Part shown: piece after piece, positions 27,935 through 38,131 of the stretch
How positions within the stretch are numbered: position 1 is the stretch's first letter
Layout: each line of letters begins with the position of its first letter
Origin: Pseudomonadota bacterium
GTDB lineage: Bacteria; Pseudomonadota; Gammaproteobacteria; Burkholderiales; Rhodocyclaceae
Length of the DNA stretch: 64,000 nucleotides
NCBI GenBank assembly: GCA_018262285.1
Contig: JAGTRX010000005.1
Location: 1 to 64,000, forward strand
Direction of reading: 5' to 3'
The notes under the pieces: generated by a model
What the model saw: the letters and a program-made list of their open reading frames with translations, nothing else
The model's database searches: none
Told to the model about the DNA's origin: nothing
Program-made: the position numbers and the translations under genes

Positions 27935-28762
27935 ATGATGGACATGGCTGACAACCCCAAAAAAACTCGCGAGCCGGTAGTCGCCGGGCGCTTTTACCCT
28001 AATGAGCCGCAAACACTCGCCAGCGAGATCTCCCGCCTGCTCGATTCGGTTGTGGTAAGCGACACCCGTCAACCCAAGGCCATTATCGCCCCGCACGCCG
28101 GCTATATTTACTCCGGCCGCACTGCTGCTGCCGTCTATACCCGCATCAAGCCCTGGAGAGGCACTATCCACCGCGTCATCCTGCTCGGCCCGAGCCACCA
28201 TACCGCCGTTGCCGGACTGGCGCTACCCTCGGTCGACGCCTTTGCTACGCCCTTGCGAAGCATCCCGCTTGATCAACAAGCGATGAGTGAGCTTCGCGCC
28301 TTGCCGCAAGTCGTCGTCAGCGACGCCGCCCACGCCAGCGAACATTCGCTGGAAGTGCAACTGCCTTTCCTGCAGTCTGTACTCGAATCCTTCACGCTGG
28401 TTCCGTTGGCGGTCGGCCAGGTGCAACCGGAAAGTGTTGCCGAGGTACTGGAGGCCGTGTGGGGTGGCGACGAGACCCTGATCGTCGTCAGTTCCGACTT
28501 GTCGCACTTTTTGCCTTACGCCAGCGCCCGGGTGCGCGACCGTATGACCTGCGACGCCATACTCGACTGCGACCCCAGTATTGACCCGCATGATGCCTGC
28601 GGCGCCCATCCGATCAATGGCCTCCTGCTTGCCGCTACGCGGCACAATTTGACACCGGAACTGGTCGAACTGTGCAATTCCGGTGACACGGCCGGCGACA
28701 AGAGTGCCGTCGTCGGCTATGCTGCCTTTGCCTTTTACCCAGAGAGCTCCGTGCCCGCCTGA
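27935..28762 (+). CDS. amrB: AmmeMemoRadiSam system protein B (MEMO1 family)
   Basis: 275 aa from ATG 27935 (another ATG follows directly), GGGGAG upstream. MEMO1 fold: IIAPHAGYIYSGRTAAAVY, LLGPSHHTAV, SEHSLEVQLPFLQ and VVSSDLSHFLPY carry the His/Asp/Cys-type pocket residues of the family. The family is related to extradiol dioxygenases but its bacterial reaction is not established. It is followed by AMMECR1 and radical SAM genes, the diagnostic trio. Confidence 0.9.
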   Translation: MMDMADNPKKTREPVVAGRFYPNEPQTLASEISRLLDSVVVSDTRQPKAIIAPHAGYIYSGRTAAAVYTRIKPWRGTIHRVILLGPSHHTAVAGLALPSVDAFATPLRSIPLDQQAMSELRALPQVVVSDAAHASEHSLEVQLPFLQSVLESFTLVPLAVGQVQPESVAEVLEAVWGGDETLIVVSSDLSHFLPYASARVRDRMTCDAILDCDPSIDPHDACGAHPINGLLLAATRHNLTPELVELCNSGDTAGDKSAVVGYAAFAFYPESSVPA

Positions 28763-28790
28763 CGGGCATGACGATGAGCAACCCCAAAAA

Positions 28791-29435
28791 ATGAAAGTTA
28801 TGCCCACTCCCCTCTCCCCCGACCCCTCTCACGTAAGCGGGCAAGGGGAGGTTGGTGAGCCGCTGCGCGGCATTGGTATTGAACAACGCGCTCACCTGGG
28901 CGCCAACCTGCTCATCCTGGCGCGTAACGCCATCGGTGAACGTTTCGGTGTCGCCAGCTGGCCTATTGCCGACCTGCCGGAACTGCACACGCCGGGCGCA
29001 ACATTTGTCACCCTGATGAAACGCGGTTCTCTGCGCGGCTGCATCGGCACCCTGTCCGCCTACCGGCCGCTAATCGACGATGTCCGCGCCAACGCCTGCG
29101 CCGCCGCTTTTTCCGACCCGCGTTTTGCGCCGGTCGATGCTGCCGAATTGCCTGTCATCGCGGTCGAGGTTTCGCTCCTGACAGTGCCAACGCCACTGTC
29201 TTTTACCAGCGAAGCCGATGCGCTGGCACAATTGCAACCCAATATCGACGGCGTCATCCTGCGTGTTCGCCATTACCGCGCCACCTTCCTGCCACAGGTC
29301 TGGGAACAGTTGCCGGACGCTCCCAGCTTCATGGCCCATCTCAAGCAAAAGGCCGGGCTGCCCGCCGATTACTGGAGTCCGGATGTCGTCCTGGAACGCT
29401 ATCAGGTCGAAAAATGGAAAGAGACAAGCGCCTGA
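28791..29435 (+). CDS. amrA: AmmeMemoRadiSam system protein A (AMMECR1 family)
   Basis: 214 aa if begun at ATG 28791. The AMMECR1 domain is clear from about residue 30: ATFVTLMKRGSLRGCIGTLS, DPRFAPVDAAELPVIAVEVS and GVILRVRHYRATFLPQVWEQ. The first 20 residues (PTPLSPDPSHVSGQGEVG) come from a CCCCTCTCCC / GGGCAAGGGGAG sequence like the dispersed repeat at 61304-61400, so the N-terminus may be repeat-derived or the true start may lie downstream. Function of the family is unknown. It overlaps the radical SAM gene by 22 bases. Confidence 0.88.
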   Translation: MKVMPTPLSPDPSHVSGQGEVGEPLRGIGIEQRAHLGANLLILARNAIGERFGVASWPIADLPELHTPGATFVTLMKRGSLRGCIGTLSAYRPLIDDVRANACAAAFSDPRFAPVDAAELPVIAVEVSLLTVPTPLSFTSEADALAQLQPNIDGVILRVRHYRATFLPQVWEQLPDAPSFMAHLKQKAGLPADYWSPDVVLERYQVEKWKETSA

Positions 29436-30496
29436 ACACGCCGGAATCCGAGCACCCGGCACGCTGGTGGTCAACCACCGCCGACGGCCATCTGCTGTGC
29501 GAACTTTGTCCGCGTAACTGCAGCCTGCGTGAGGGGCAGCGTGGGCTGTGTTTTGTGCGTCAGGCCAAAGACGGCCGCATGATCCTGACCACCTATGGCC
29601 GCTCATCCGGTTTCGCCATCGACCCCATCGAAAAGAAACCGCTGCATCACTTTTATCCCGGCAGCCGCATCCTTTCCTTCGGCACAGCCGGCTGCAATCT
29701 CAATTGCAAGTTTTGCCAGAATGCCGATATTTCCAAGGCCAAAGACACTGACCGCCTCGTCGTTGCCGCCTCGCCAACAGAAATTGCCCGTGCCGCCGAA
29801 CGGCAAGGGGTACCTGCTGTGGCCTATACCTATAATGACCCTATCATTTTTGCCGAATACGCCATCGATACTGCGCTGGCCTGTCGCGAACGCGGCATCC
29901 GCAATGTTGCCGTCACCGCCGGCTACATTCATCCGGTACCGCGTCAGGAATTTTTCGCCGTCATGGACGCCGCCAATATCGATCTCAAGTCCTTCAGCGA
30001 CTATTTCTACCACCGGCTGTGCGGCGGCCACCTGCAACCGGTGCTCGACACCCTGGCCTATGTCCACCACGAAACCGATTGCTGGCTGGAAATAACCACC
30101 CTCATCATCCCCGGCTACAACGACAGCCCGCAAGAACTAGCTGCCTTATCCCACTGGATCGCCAAGGAACTGGGCAGCGACGTGCCGCTGCATTTCTCCG
30201 CCTTCCGCCCCGCCTGGAAAATGCCGGACACGCCGCCGACGCCGCGCCAAACCCTGAGTCTGGCGCGAAAAATCGCTCTCGATGCCGGCTTGCATTACGT
30301 CTACACCGGCAACCTGCACGACAGGGAAGGCGGCACGACATTTTGCCCGGTCTGCCACGCCAAATTGATCGTGCGCGACTGGTATGATATCCATCAGTAC
30401 AATGTTGATCTGGATGGACACTGCCCCGACTGCCAGAACAGAATAGCCGGACACTTCGGCAACCGACCCGGAAAGCAGCCGTCTGCTCCAGGATAA
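29414..30496 (+). CDS. amrS: AmmeMemoRadiSam system radical SAM enzyme
   Basis: 360 aa. The CxxxCxxC cluster is in GTAGCNLNCKFCQN near residue 95. Additional Cys pairs near the N-terminus (LCELCPRNCSL) and C-terminus (FCPVCHAK, HCPDCQN) may bind further iron-sulfur clusters or zinc. It resembles pyruvate formate-lyase activating enzymes in its SAM core (AYTYNDPIIFAEYAID). The reaction is undefined. Starts within the end of the AMMECR1 gene, so translation is coupled. Confidence 0.92.
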   Translation: MERDKRLNTPESEHPARWWSTTADGHLLCELCPRNCSLREGQRGLCFVRQAKDGRMILTTYGRSSGFAIDPIEKKPLHHFYPGSRILSFGTAGCNLNCKFCQNADISKAKDTDRLVVAASPTEIARAAERQGVPAVAYTYNDPIIFAEYAIDTALACRERGIRNVAVTAGYIHPVPRQEFFAVMDAANIDLKSFSDYFYHRLCGGHLQPVLDTLAYVHHETDCWLEITTLIIPGYNDSPQELAALSHWIAKELGSDVPLHFSAFRPAWKMPDTPPTPRQTLSLARKIALDAGLHYVYTGNLHDREGGTTFCPVCHAKLIVRDWYDIHQYNVDLDGHCPDCQNRIAGHFGNRPGKQPSAPG

Positions 30497-30506
30497 TCAA
30501 GCTCTC

Positions 30507-31124
30507 ATGACCGCACTTCATCGCAACATTTTTTCGAGAACATCCCACGGCGCATTGCTCGGCCAACTGACACGACCGGAATACGCCAGCGCCCTGGTGC
30601 TGTTGCCAAGAACCGGGATCAGCCTGGCGCACGTCGACCTCTGCGCCGGACTGGTCGCCCGCAATATCGCCACCCTCAGCATCGAACTGCTGACCATCCG
30701 CGAAGCCCAGTTCCCCGACGCCACACATAACACCGCGCTCCTGACCGAACGCCTCACCGATACTCTCGATTTCATTCGTCACGATGGCGACATGCAGGAA
30801 TTGGCTCTCGGCCTTTACGCCGTTGATCACATCACCCCTGCCGCCATCCGTGCCACAGCACAACGCGACCGCGATGTGCTTGCCCTGGTGACCGAAAACG
30901 GTTTCATCAGCAATGCCGGCCGCGAATATCTGGAAGCGCTCGCCACACCGCTGCTTGTCTTGATTGATGTTGAAGATATTGCTGCCGCCAACGCCGCACG
31001 ACGCGCTTTCGATCTTGTTCAGGCAGCGCACGAATTGCGTCTGATCAATCCACACGAGGCGGCGAGCGAAGCCGCCGCCTGGTTCGAACGCTGGCTGGTC
31101 AGTCCTTCCCCGGCAACCACTTGA
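30507..31124 (+). CDS. alpha/beta-hydrolase-like protein lacking the nucleophile
   Basis: 205 aa, no signal peptide. The layout follows dienelactone-hydrolase-like proteins: [37 protein letters not shown] and a final AAWFERWL. Where the nucleophile elbow GxSxG should be, the sequence reads LGLYAVDHI, with no Ser or Cys. The equivalent of the catalytic His may be the one in INPHEAAS. It lies 10 bp after the radical SAM gene, same strand, so it probably belongs to that operon. It overlaps the convergent kinase gene by 26 bases. Probably a non-catalytic binding protein; assignment is by pattern only. Confidence 0.55.
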   Translation: MTALHRNIFSRTSHGALLGQLTRPEYASALVLLPRTGISLAHVDLCAGLVARNIATLSIELLTIREAQFPDATHNTALLTERLTDTLDFIRHDGDMQELALGLYAVDHITPAAIRATAQRDRDVLALVTENGFISNAGREYLEALATPLLVLIDVEDIAAANAARRAFDLVQAAHELRLINPHEAASEAAAWFERWLVSPSPATT

Positions 31125-33654
31125 GCAGGGCTTCGTAAAGCACCTTGGGATTGATGGGCTTGGTGATAAAGTCTTCCATACCGGCCTCAAGACAGGCCTG
31201 CCTGTCCTCTTCGAAAGCATTGGCAGTCACCGCCAGAATCGGCAGTTTTCCCTTTTTCGGCAGTGATCGGATGGCGCGCGTTGCTTCCAAACCGTCCATT
31301 TTTGGCATCTGGATATCCATCAGCACCAAATCATAATTTCCGGCGCGCACCTTATCCACGGCTTGGCGGCCATCGACCGCAACATCGACGGCCAACCCCG
31401 CCACATGCAGCAATTCCATAGTCAATTCACGGTTGGCAGGATTATCCTCGGCCACCAGAATATGGGCGCCGGCATGACGGTCAAAGAGTTCAGCCTCGAT
31501 ACCCTTGCTGCTATCAAAGATAGCCAGCGGCATCATGCCCTGACCATGGCGCAGGTGAGCCGTAAACCAGAAAGTGCTGCCCTTGCCAAGTTTGCTTTCG
31601 ACACCAGCTTCACCACCCATCAGTTCGGCCAGCCGGCGCGTAATCACCAGGCCGAGGCCGGTGCCGCCAAACTTGCGGGTCATTGATGCATCACCTTGTG
31701 CAAAGGCACGGAACAGGGTGGGTATCTTCTTCGGCGCAATACCGATGCCGGTATCCTCGACTTCAAAACGCACGACCATCTCATCGCCCACCGTTTCCAA
31801 TAACTTGGCGCGCAGGGTGATCGTACCCTGTTCGGTAAATTTGATGGCGTTGCTGGTGTAGTTGAGCAAGGCCTGACGCAAGCGGGTCGGGTCGCCGCGC
31901 AGCCACAGCGGCACATCGGTGACTTCAACCTGGATGCTCAGCCCCTTGGCCTTCACCGGCTCCAGAATCAGGGAGCGCACATGGTCGAGAACGGCAGAGA
32001 GCGGGAAATTGCTTTGCTCGAGTTCGAGCTTGCCGGCTTCGATTTTGGAAATGTCGAGCACATCGTTAATCAGCGTCAGGAGGTGCGCAGCGGCACTGTC
32101 GATCTTTTCGAGTTGCACATCTTGTTCCGGGGTCGGTTTGGCATGGCGCAACAGATAGGTCAGGCCGACAATAGCGTTCATCGGTGTGCGAATCTCATGG
32201 CTCATATTGGCCAGAAAAGCGCTCTTGGCGACATTGGCGGCCTCAGCCAGTTCTTTGGCCTTTTCCAGCTCGATGGTGCGGGAGACAACCAGTTCGGTCA
32301 GGTGTGCACGATGCTTGTCGAGTTCCTGTTCGATCAGCTTGCGCTCGGTAATATCCCGGCTGATACCGTGAAAACCGACAACATTGCCATTTTCGTCACG
32401 ATCGGTCGAGGCGCGGATTTCCATCCAGATTGCCCGGCCATCCTTGCAGCGTTGTTCAACCTCGTAGGACGAGGTTGCGCTTGGCGGCATACCCGCTTTT
32501 TCCGCCTCCTGGCGCTGGCGGACAACTTCGTTGTGTATGCGCAGCCCCTCCTCGGTCATCAGGTCGGTGACTGATTTGCCAAGCGTTTCTTCGACCTTGA
32601 AGCCACGAATACGCTCGTCGGCCGGGCTGACGTAGGTGAGGCGGTGATCGCGATCCAGCTCCCAGACCACATCCGAAATATCTTCGGTCAATTGGCGGTA
32701 GCGCTTTTCGCTTTGCCGCAAGGCATTTTCAATCTCTTTGCGTTCGGTAATATCGATGGTGTAGCCTGCCAGATAGCGCTTTTCGTCCAGAAGAATGGGA
32801 AATTTGACCGTCCAGTAGTAATGCCCGTTAAACTCTTCTTCAACCCTGATGGTCTTGCCTTCCTGCAGGATTCGCATGTCGTCGGCGACCATATTTTTCG
32901 CCAGATCGGACGGAAAAAGCTCGTCCATGTTTTTGCCCAGCAAATCGGCCAGTGGCCTGCCCAGCATCGTTTCATAGTTCTTGCTCAAACGAATCGGACG
33001 GATATTCTCATCCTTGAAAAAAACATAGATGGGGCTGTTTTCCATGAAAGCATTGAAGATCGCTTCACTCTCGCGCAGCGCCTCTTCCACCCGCTGGCGC
33101 CCGGAGATATCAACGAAACTGCAACGCAACAAACGGCGATCCTTGGCCGGCATGTGGACAAAATGAACATCACAGAGTACTTCCTTGCCCTCGGCATCAC
33201 GGATGTAATGCTCAAAACTGGGCTTTTCGCCAGCACTGACGCGATCAAAGATTTGCAGAACAAACTGCCTGACACTCAATCCACCGAATTGATCCGGAAT
33301 CAAAAAACGCTCGGCATTTCCAGCCGCTAACAATTCTTCCCGGCTGCATTTGCTCAATCTCTCGGCGGCGGGGTTGCAATCGACAATACGATCAGCATCG
33401 ACGTCGTACAGTACAATGGCATCAGGCGCCTGCTCGACCAGCACCCGATAGCGCGCTTCACTTTCCAGCAAAACCTGTTCCACCCTGGACTGGCAACGCT
33501 TCTTTGCCAACATGGCAATTAGCAGCAGAACAAGGACAAAAAGGACAACCGTCAGCAGATTGACGGAAAAATCACCCTGTTCAAGGGATACCGCCTGCGC
33601 CAACGCGGGAAAGCCGAAACCTGCCGCACATAAAATCTTCAGACCTTGCCGCAT
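31099..33654 (-). CDS. hybrid sensor histidine kinase with three PAS domains
   Basis: 851 aa. A signal-like N-terminus and one transmembrane helix ([15 protein letters not shown], about 36-50), three PAS/PAC units (about 65-440; [15 protein letters not shown] ends the third), HisKA with [14 protein letters not shown] near 487, HATPase (NAIKFTEQG near 605) and a C-terminal receiver ([13 protein letters not shown] near 733, Asp in LVLMDIQMP near 779). It should relay phosphate from His to its own Asp; no phosphotransfer domain or partner is visible. Orphan gene, signal unknown. Confidence 0.93.
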   Translation of the reverse strand: MRQGLKILCAAGFGFPALAQAVSLEQGDFSVNLLTVVLFVLVLLLIAMLAKKRCQSRVEQVLLESEARYRVLVEQAPDAIVLYDVDADRIVDCNPAAERLSKCSREELLAAGNAERFLIPDQFGGLSVRQFVLQIFDRVSAGEKPSFEHYIRDAEGKEVLCDVHFVHMPAKDRRLLRCSFVDISGRQRVEEALRESEAIFNAFMENSPIYVFFKDENIRPIRLSKNYETMLGRPLADLLGKNMDELFPSDLAKNMVADDMRILQEGKTIRVEEEFNGHYYWTVKFPILLDEKRYLAGYTIDITERKEIENALRQSEKRYRQLTEDISDVVWELDRDHRLTYVSPADERIRGFKVEETLGKSVTDLMTEEGLRIHNEVVRQRQEAEKAGMPPSATSSYEVEQRCKDGRAIWMEIRASTDRDENGNVVGFHGISRDITERKLIEQELDKHRAHLTELVVSRTIELEKAKELAEAANVAKSAFLANMSHEIRTPMNAIVGLTYLLRHAKPTPEQDVQLEKIDSAAAHLLTLINDVLDISKIEAGKLELEQSNFPLSAVLDHVRSLILEPVKAKGLSIQVEVTDVPLWLRGDPTRLRQALLNYTSNAIKFTEQGTITLRAKLLETVGDEMVVRFEVEDTGIGIAPKKIPTLFRAFAQGDASMTRKFGGTGLGLVITRRLAELMGGEAGVESKLGKGSTFWFTAHLRHGQGMMPLAIFDSSKGIEAELFDRHAGAHILVAEDNPANRELTMELLHVAGLAVDVAVDGRQAVDKVRAGNYDLVLMDIQMPKMDGLEATRAIRSLPKKGKLPILAVTANAFEEDRQACLEAGMEDFITKPINPKVLYEALLKWLPGKD

Positions 33655-33697
33655 GAACAGAACTCTCCTTTTGCTGCCATTCTACTGCACACTCTCA

Positions 33698-36600
33698 TCA
33701 ACCCACCGGTGCTTCATCGTCCTTGTTGCTCATTTCTGCCACTGGTTTGGCTTCTTGTGGTGCCGCATCAGGCTTCTTCGGACGCCGGCGCCAGTAGCCG
33801 CCGGTGCCGAAGCATTCCCAGGCCCACTTCACCCATTTCAGCAGCGAAGCCGCCAGCCAGAGTGCCCAGATCAGCATGACCACCCGGTATAAGAGCACCG
33901 GCACCGAGAAGACCCAGGCCTGCGCCGTCGTACCACCCAGCCGGTCGACGTACCAGCGCAAGTAAGAGGCGCTCGAACCATTGCCTTCGATCATCATGTC
34001 CGGATAACCGAGCAGGCCGGCCTGTACCGTGTAAAAGATCACCCCAGCCGCCACCAGTGTCCATAGCACCAACAAAATTTGCAGGAGGTTGAAACCCCAG
34101 CGCCCCGCCTCGCTCATCCAGCGTTGCCGCACTGCCAAAATGAGGAACCAGCCGCCGACCACCGCCGCACCAATCAGGGTCGATTGCGCCAGACCCAATC
34201 CCAACAGGAACCAGGCCAGAATACTCAGCGGCGTGAAACGCGAACGGCCAAGGAAGACAGCGATGGCCAGGACAACAACAAGGACGCCCCAGAACAGCAC
34301 CGCCGGCCCCAGACGCGGCCCACCGAGCGACAGGATGACGCGATCCTGCGGCATATTGATGTGCAGGCTTTCATTGACGCCTTGGGCGCCAACGCCAAAC
34401 GACTGCGTTGCAAACAGCCATTCCATGCCACGCGCCTCGCGCCAGACCAGCTTGATGCGCTGGGCGCCGGGAACGAGCGGAATGGTGACCTTGCGCCCTT
34501 CGGCCTGGATCGGTTGCACGCGACCGTTGATAGAGATTTCCATCAATTGCGCGCCTTCGGGCAACTGGAAGCTGTGGTTGCCGCCCTGGCTGCTGCGCAA
34601 CAACAGTTCGGTGGCGACATCGCTGGCGCGCTGACCTGGCGTCACGGCACTGACCAGTTTATCCACGGTCAGGGTCTGGCCGGCCTCGCCAGCCGGTTTG
34701 CTAATGGCGATGCCGATTTCCTCGCCCGGCCACGGCTGCCAACGCGGCGCCCAACGGTTGCCGCTCTGATGCAGGACGGGCGGGATGCCGGAAAGAACGG
34801 CATGCCACTGCGTCGACACATCAAGCATCCAGACTTCGATCTGGTTAACTTCGCGGCTGCTGACCAGCTTGAGCTTGGGCGCTTCCTTCAGGGTGCTGAC
34901 AAAGCTGGCACCCTCCTCGCCGCCCAACTGGACAATGGCCTGATCCGCTTCAACCCGCACCGAATTGTCATTGACCGATTCGCCTTCGAGCAGACGGATC
35001 TTGACCGCCACCGGCGCCTTGCTCGGGGCAGCGCGGACAATGCGTGTTTCCACCGTCCACCGCAAACCCAGTCGCAAAGTGCGTTCGACCTGCACCAGCG
35101 GCGGCAGGGAATCGCGCTGTGTTCCCGTTTCCTCGGCCTTGCCGGAAACCGCCTCGCGCGTCAGACTCAAGGCGCCCGAAGCCATTTCGCGGGCATCCAG
35201 CCCGGACATGTTCCAGCCCTTCAATTCCGAGCGCACTTCACGCACGGCCATTGGCAAGGCAATCTGCACGGTCGAAGCATCGCCGACATCGGAATCGAGC
35301 ACCACCTGATGCACGCCTTTCTCCAGCGCCAGCCACAGCGTACCGGAATCGGCGCGACGAATGACGGCCGGCTTGCCGTCCACCGTCGCCGCCGAGGGTC
35401 GCCACTGCGCTGCTTTGCCCGGCAAGGGCAGCATGACATTGGCAATGGCATGCAGTTCCAGGCGCAACTGGATGCGCGCCCCCTCTGCCGAGATCAGCAA
35501 GCGGGAAAGTTCGGCGCAATTGGGCGCGCAATCTGGCGGTGCTGTCAGCCGGTCACGCAGTTCGTCCAGAATGGCCGGAGTTGGGGGCATCGGCGGCGCG
35601 GCGTTGGTGGCAGCCTCAACCGAAGGTGCGGCTGCCGACAAAGCCAAAAGCAGGCCAAACAAGGCTGCCGTGGCAGCGCCAGCCCGTCGCGCGCAGAGCG
35701 GACATTTAGGCAACCGGCCGATGAGCGCCAACAAGGAGGCCACCATCAGGACGACACTCAACAGACGCCAAATAATGGTCAGCGCTGGCGGCATCAGGTA
35801 AAGATTCAACTCCTGTGTTTTCTCCACCGGCCCCTGCCAGATCAGACGGTGCGAACGCCAGTTCCAATCCGGCAAACCAGGACCCGTCTGATTTTTGGCG
35901 TTCGGATCGACTTCCTCAAGCTGAATCTGCGCTTTATCCTGCCGGGACATACCGGACATTTTGCTTTCCAGCCGCAGCATTTTGCCGCTGACACCTGCTT
36001 TGGCCGTCATGGCCTGGTTCACTTCCATCTTTCTTTTCATCACTTCGGCCTGCTGTCTGGCATCCGCCTGAACTGCCGGTGCACCATCTTCTTCGCTCTC
36101 TGCGGGCATGGGCTCTGGTGGCGGGGGCGCCATCGGCATCTTGTCATCAGATTCCACATTGGCTTCGGCTTTATAGGCCGCCATGCCGGGCAGGCTGAAT
36201 CCACGGCCAGCGCTCTGGCTCTGCAATTCGAGCGAGGGATAAAGCGACATGCGCACCTGATCGACTGCATAAGGCACCAGGATGACGAGCAGCACCGCCA
36301 GACAGATGCCCTTGCCCCAGTTCGCCAGCTTCTTGAACACCCCTTCCGGCAACACCCGGGTCAGTGCCAAAAAGGCCAGCAGGACAATCCATGCTACTTG
36401 CGGCGCGTCCTCCATATGCCAGGAAATGACCAGCGCCGCACCCAGCAGGGCACCAGTGCGCCAACCGAGCAATTTGAATGCAGCCAGGGCAGAGAGCAGG
36501 ACGAAGAAGAAATCCCACAGCGTCCATCTCGCCACCCAGGAACCTTCCGCCTTGTCGACACCACTGGCATGGAAAAGCCGCCAGCCCGGCGGCAAATTGA

Positions 36601-37930
36601 GCTGGGTCGACACCTGGTTGAAATCAGAAAGCCAGCCGGTGGCCAGCAGTTTGCCGCTGAAGTTTTCAATACGGCTGTCAGCGCCAATATTGGCCAAGCC
36701 TTGCCTGACCTCGATACCCAACGGATCGCCCGGTTTGAGTCGGGTCACCATCTGGTCAATACCGCTGGAGGCCGCCCGGCCAAGGACAGCGGGTGCTGCC
36801 ATTTCCAGACGCCAGGAACGCGATAGGGTACCCGTAATCTTGTCCTGCACCGTCGCGCCAGCACCGTTGAAATCGAGCCAGATTTCGCGGGCGATAGCGA
36901 GTTTGTCGGGATTGGGTGTCGGATTGCCGCGCCGGGTTTCGACGAGTTTCATCGTCTCCCCCGGCCGCAGGCGGTAGGCCGGATATTGCTTCCAGTGTTC
37001 CGGCATGGAAACCTGACGCGCATCAACCGAGGCCACACCCTCCACCGTCACCATGCGCAAATCGTTGCGGCCGACAAAGGACCAGATTTCCTCGGGCATT
37101 GCAGTAGCTTTGGGCAGCGACAGGCTCTTGGCTGGCGTCATCAAACGGCCGCGAATCTCGACTGGCCAGTTGCCGGCGCGCGCCTGCATCTTGAGGCTGC
37201 CGCCCTTTTCCAGACGGGCCGGCAAGGCACTGCCGATCGACTCCGGGATAAAGCCTTCCAATAACGCCGCATTGAGTTCGATTTCGCGCGGTTTGCCGGC
37301 GACGTCCAAATCGAAACGGGTCGTCACGCGCAGGGGAATCTCGTCGCTCACCAGCCGGTAGGTACGAATACTGACCGAGTCACGGCTTTCTTGTTGACGC
37401 GCCGCCTGTTGCAGCCAGACGCGGCCATCCTGGTCGGTCTGCGGGGTAACTGTCTTGCCGTCGATGCTTAATTGCAGAATGCCGGTAGCTCTGGGCAACA
37501 TCAGATTTTGCGGCATCTGCTTCCAGGGCAGGCTACCGGTCAGAGCATAGGCGCCCACCGGCAAGGTGACGAAAGGACGACCGTTTTTGGCCGCCACGGC
37601 CACCGTCTGGCCATTGGCCTTGACTTCCTGCGGCCAGTGTTCAGCTTCGCCCGGCAGTTCAACCCCGGCATTCGGCGCGTAGACCTGTACCTCCATCCGG
37701 AACTGGGCAGCAGCGGTACCCGCCTGCAAGGCCAGGCGCGAAGGCCAGACACATTCACCCGCATTACCACCAGCGAAGGTCTGCGGGCATTTCAGAGTGT
37801 CCCGGCCATGCAGCACCCAGGGCACCCAGGTTTTCAAGGGATCGGGAACCGACTCCACCGGCATCGGCGCTGCCGTGGCCGCTACAGATTGAAGAAGAAT
37901 GACCAATGCCAGCAGTTTTTTTATCGACAT
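33698..37930 (-). CDS. large envelope protein with internal duplication, unknown function
   Basis: 1410 aa from ATG 37930, behind GGGGG, with signal peptide MSIKKLLALVILLQSVAATAA. A periplasmic first half ends in hydrophobic segments (about 470-560). A linker rich in Met/Pro/Glu and a segment near 740 with CPLC and a second hydrophobic stretch follow. Residues about 790-1180 are again periplasmic and resemble the first half (PNAGVELPGEAEHW and ANVMLPLPGKAAQW occupy equivalent places; both halves share a VDGK/ANGQ turn). The C-terminus has several membrane spans and a charged tail. I do not recognise the family; no catalytic motif is obvious. It stands alone. Confidence 0.8.
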   Translation of the reverse strand: MSIKKLLALVILLQSVAATAAPMPVESVPDPLKTWVPWVLHGRDTLKCPQTFAGGNAGECVWPSRLALQAGTAAAQFRMEVQVYAPNAGVELPGEAEHWPQEVKANGQTVAVAAKNGRPFVTLPVGAYALTGSLPWKQMPQNLMLPRATGILQLSIDGKTVTPQTDQDGRVWLQQAARQQESRDSVSIRTYRLVSDEIPLRVTTRFDLDVAGKPREIELNAALLEGFIPESIGSALPARLEKGGSLKMQARAGNWPVEIRGRLMTPAKSLSLPKATAMPEEIWSFVGRNDLRMVTVEGVASVDARQVSMPEHWKQYPAYRLRPGETMKLVETRRGNPTPNPDKLAIAREIWLDFNGAGATVQDKITGTLSRSWRLEMAAPAVLGRAASSGIDQMVTRLKPGDPLGIEVRQGLANIGADSRIENFSGKLLATGWLSDFNQVSTQLNLPPGWRLFHASGVDKAEGSWVARWTLWDFFFVLLSALAAFKLLGWRTGALLGAALVISWHMEDAPQVAWIVLLAFLALTRVLPEGVFKKLANWGKGICLAVLLVILVPYAVDQVRMSLYPSLELQSQSAGRGFSLPGMAAYKAEANVESDDKMPMAPPPPEPMPAESEEDGAPAVQADARQQAEVMKRKMEVNQAMTAKAGVSGKMLRLESKMSGMSRQDKAQIQLEEVDPNAKNQTGPGLPDWNWRSHRLIWQGPVEKTQELNLYLMPPALTIIWRLLSVVLMVASLLALIGRLPKCPLCARRAGAATAALFGLLLALSAAAPSVEAATNAAPPMPPTPAILDELRDRLTAPPDCAPNCAELSRLLISAEGARIQLRLELHAIANVMLPLPGKAAQWRPSAATVDGKPAVIRRADSGTLWLALEKGVHQVVLDSDVGDASTVQIALPMAVREVRSELKGWNMSGLDAREMASGALSLTREAVSGKAEETGTQRDSLPPLVQVERTLRLGLRWTVETRIVRAAPSKAPVAVKIRLLEGESVNDNSVRVEADQAIVQLGGEEGASFVSTLKEAPKLKLVSSREVNQIEVWMLDVSTQWHAVLSGIPPVLHQSGNRWAPRWQPWPGEEIGIAISKPAGEAGQTLTVDKLVSAVTPGQRASDVATELLLRSSQGGNHSFQLPEGAQLMEISINGRVQPIQAEGRKVTIPLVPGAQRIKLVWREARGMEWLFATQSFGVGAQGVNESLHINMPQDRVILSLGGPRLGPAVLFWGVLVVVLAIAVFLGRSRFTPLSILAWFLLGLGLAQSTLIGAAVVGGWFLILAVRQRWMSEAGRWGFNLLQILLVLWTLVAAGVIFYTVQAGLLGYPDMMIEGNGSSASYLRWYVDRLGGTTAQAWVFSVPVLLYRVVMLIWALWLAASLLKWVKWAWECFGTGGYWRRRPKKPDAAPQEAKPVAEMSNKDDEAPVG

Positions 37931-38014
37931 ATTTCCCCCTTTTTTTGAGAGAAGGGGACTAGTTGAAACCCCTTTCCCCCTCACACCTCACCTCTTGGGA
38001 AACACTGATTCATT

Positions 38015-38083
38015 CGTCACCCCGGCAAAAGCCGGGGTCCAGTTCGTTAACTTTCCTGGATTCCGGCTTTCGCCGGAATGATG
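38015..38083. repeat. dispersed intergenic repeat, family 2
   Basis: cgtcaccccggcaaaagccggggtcc followed at 26 bp by attccggctttcgccggaatgat: two hairpins of the type found as intergenic repeats in many proteobacteria. Both flanking genes are on the minus strand, so it may end the chemoreceptor transcript. Confidence 0.75.
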
Positions 38084-38131
38084 TATCTGGATTTAATCAG
38101 TACCCCCTGACTCCTCGCCACTCACGCTTCT

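Noticed and set aside
34079..36826. A very long plus-strand open frame (about 915 codons) opposite the 1410-aa protein gene
   Set aside because: It is Arg/Gln/His-rich without domains, and exists because the real minus-strand gene has high third-position GC.
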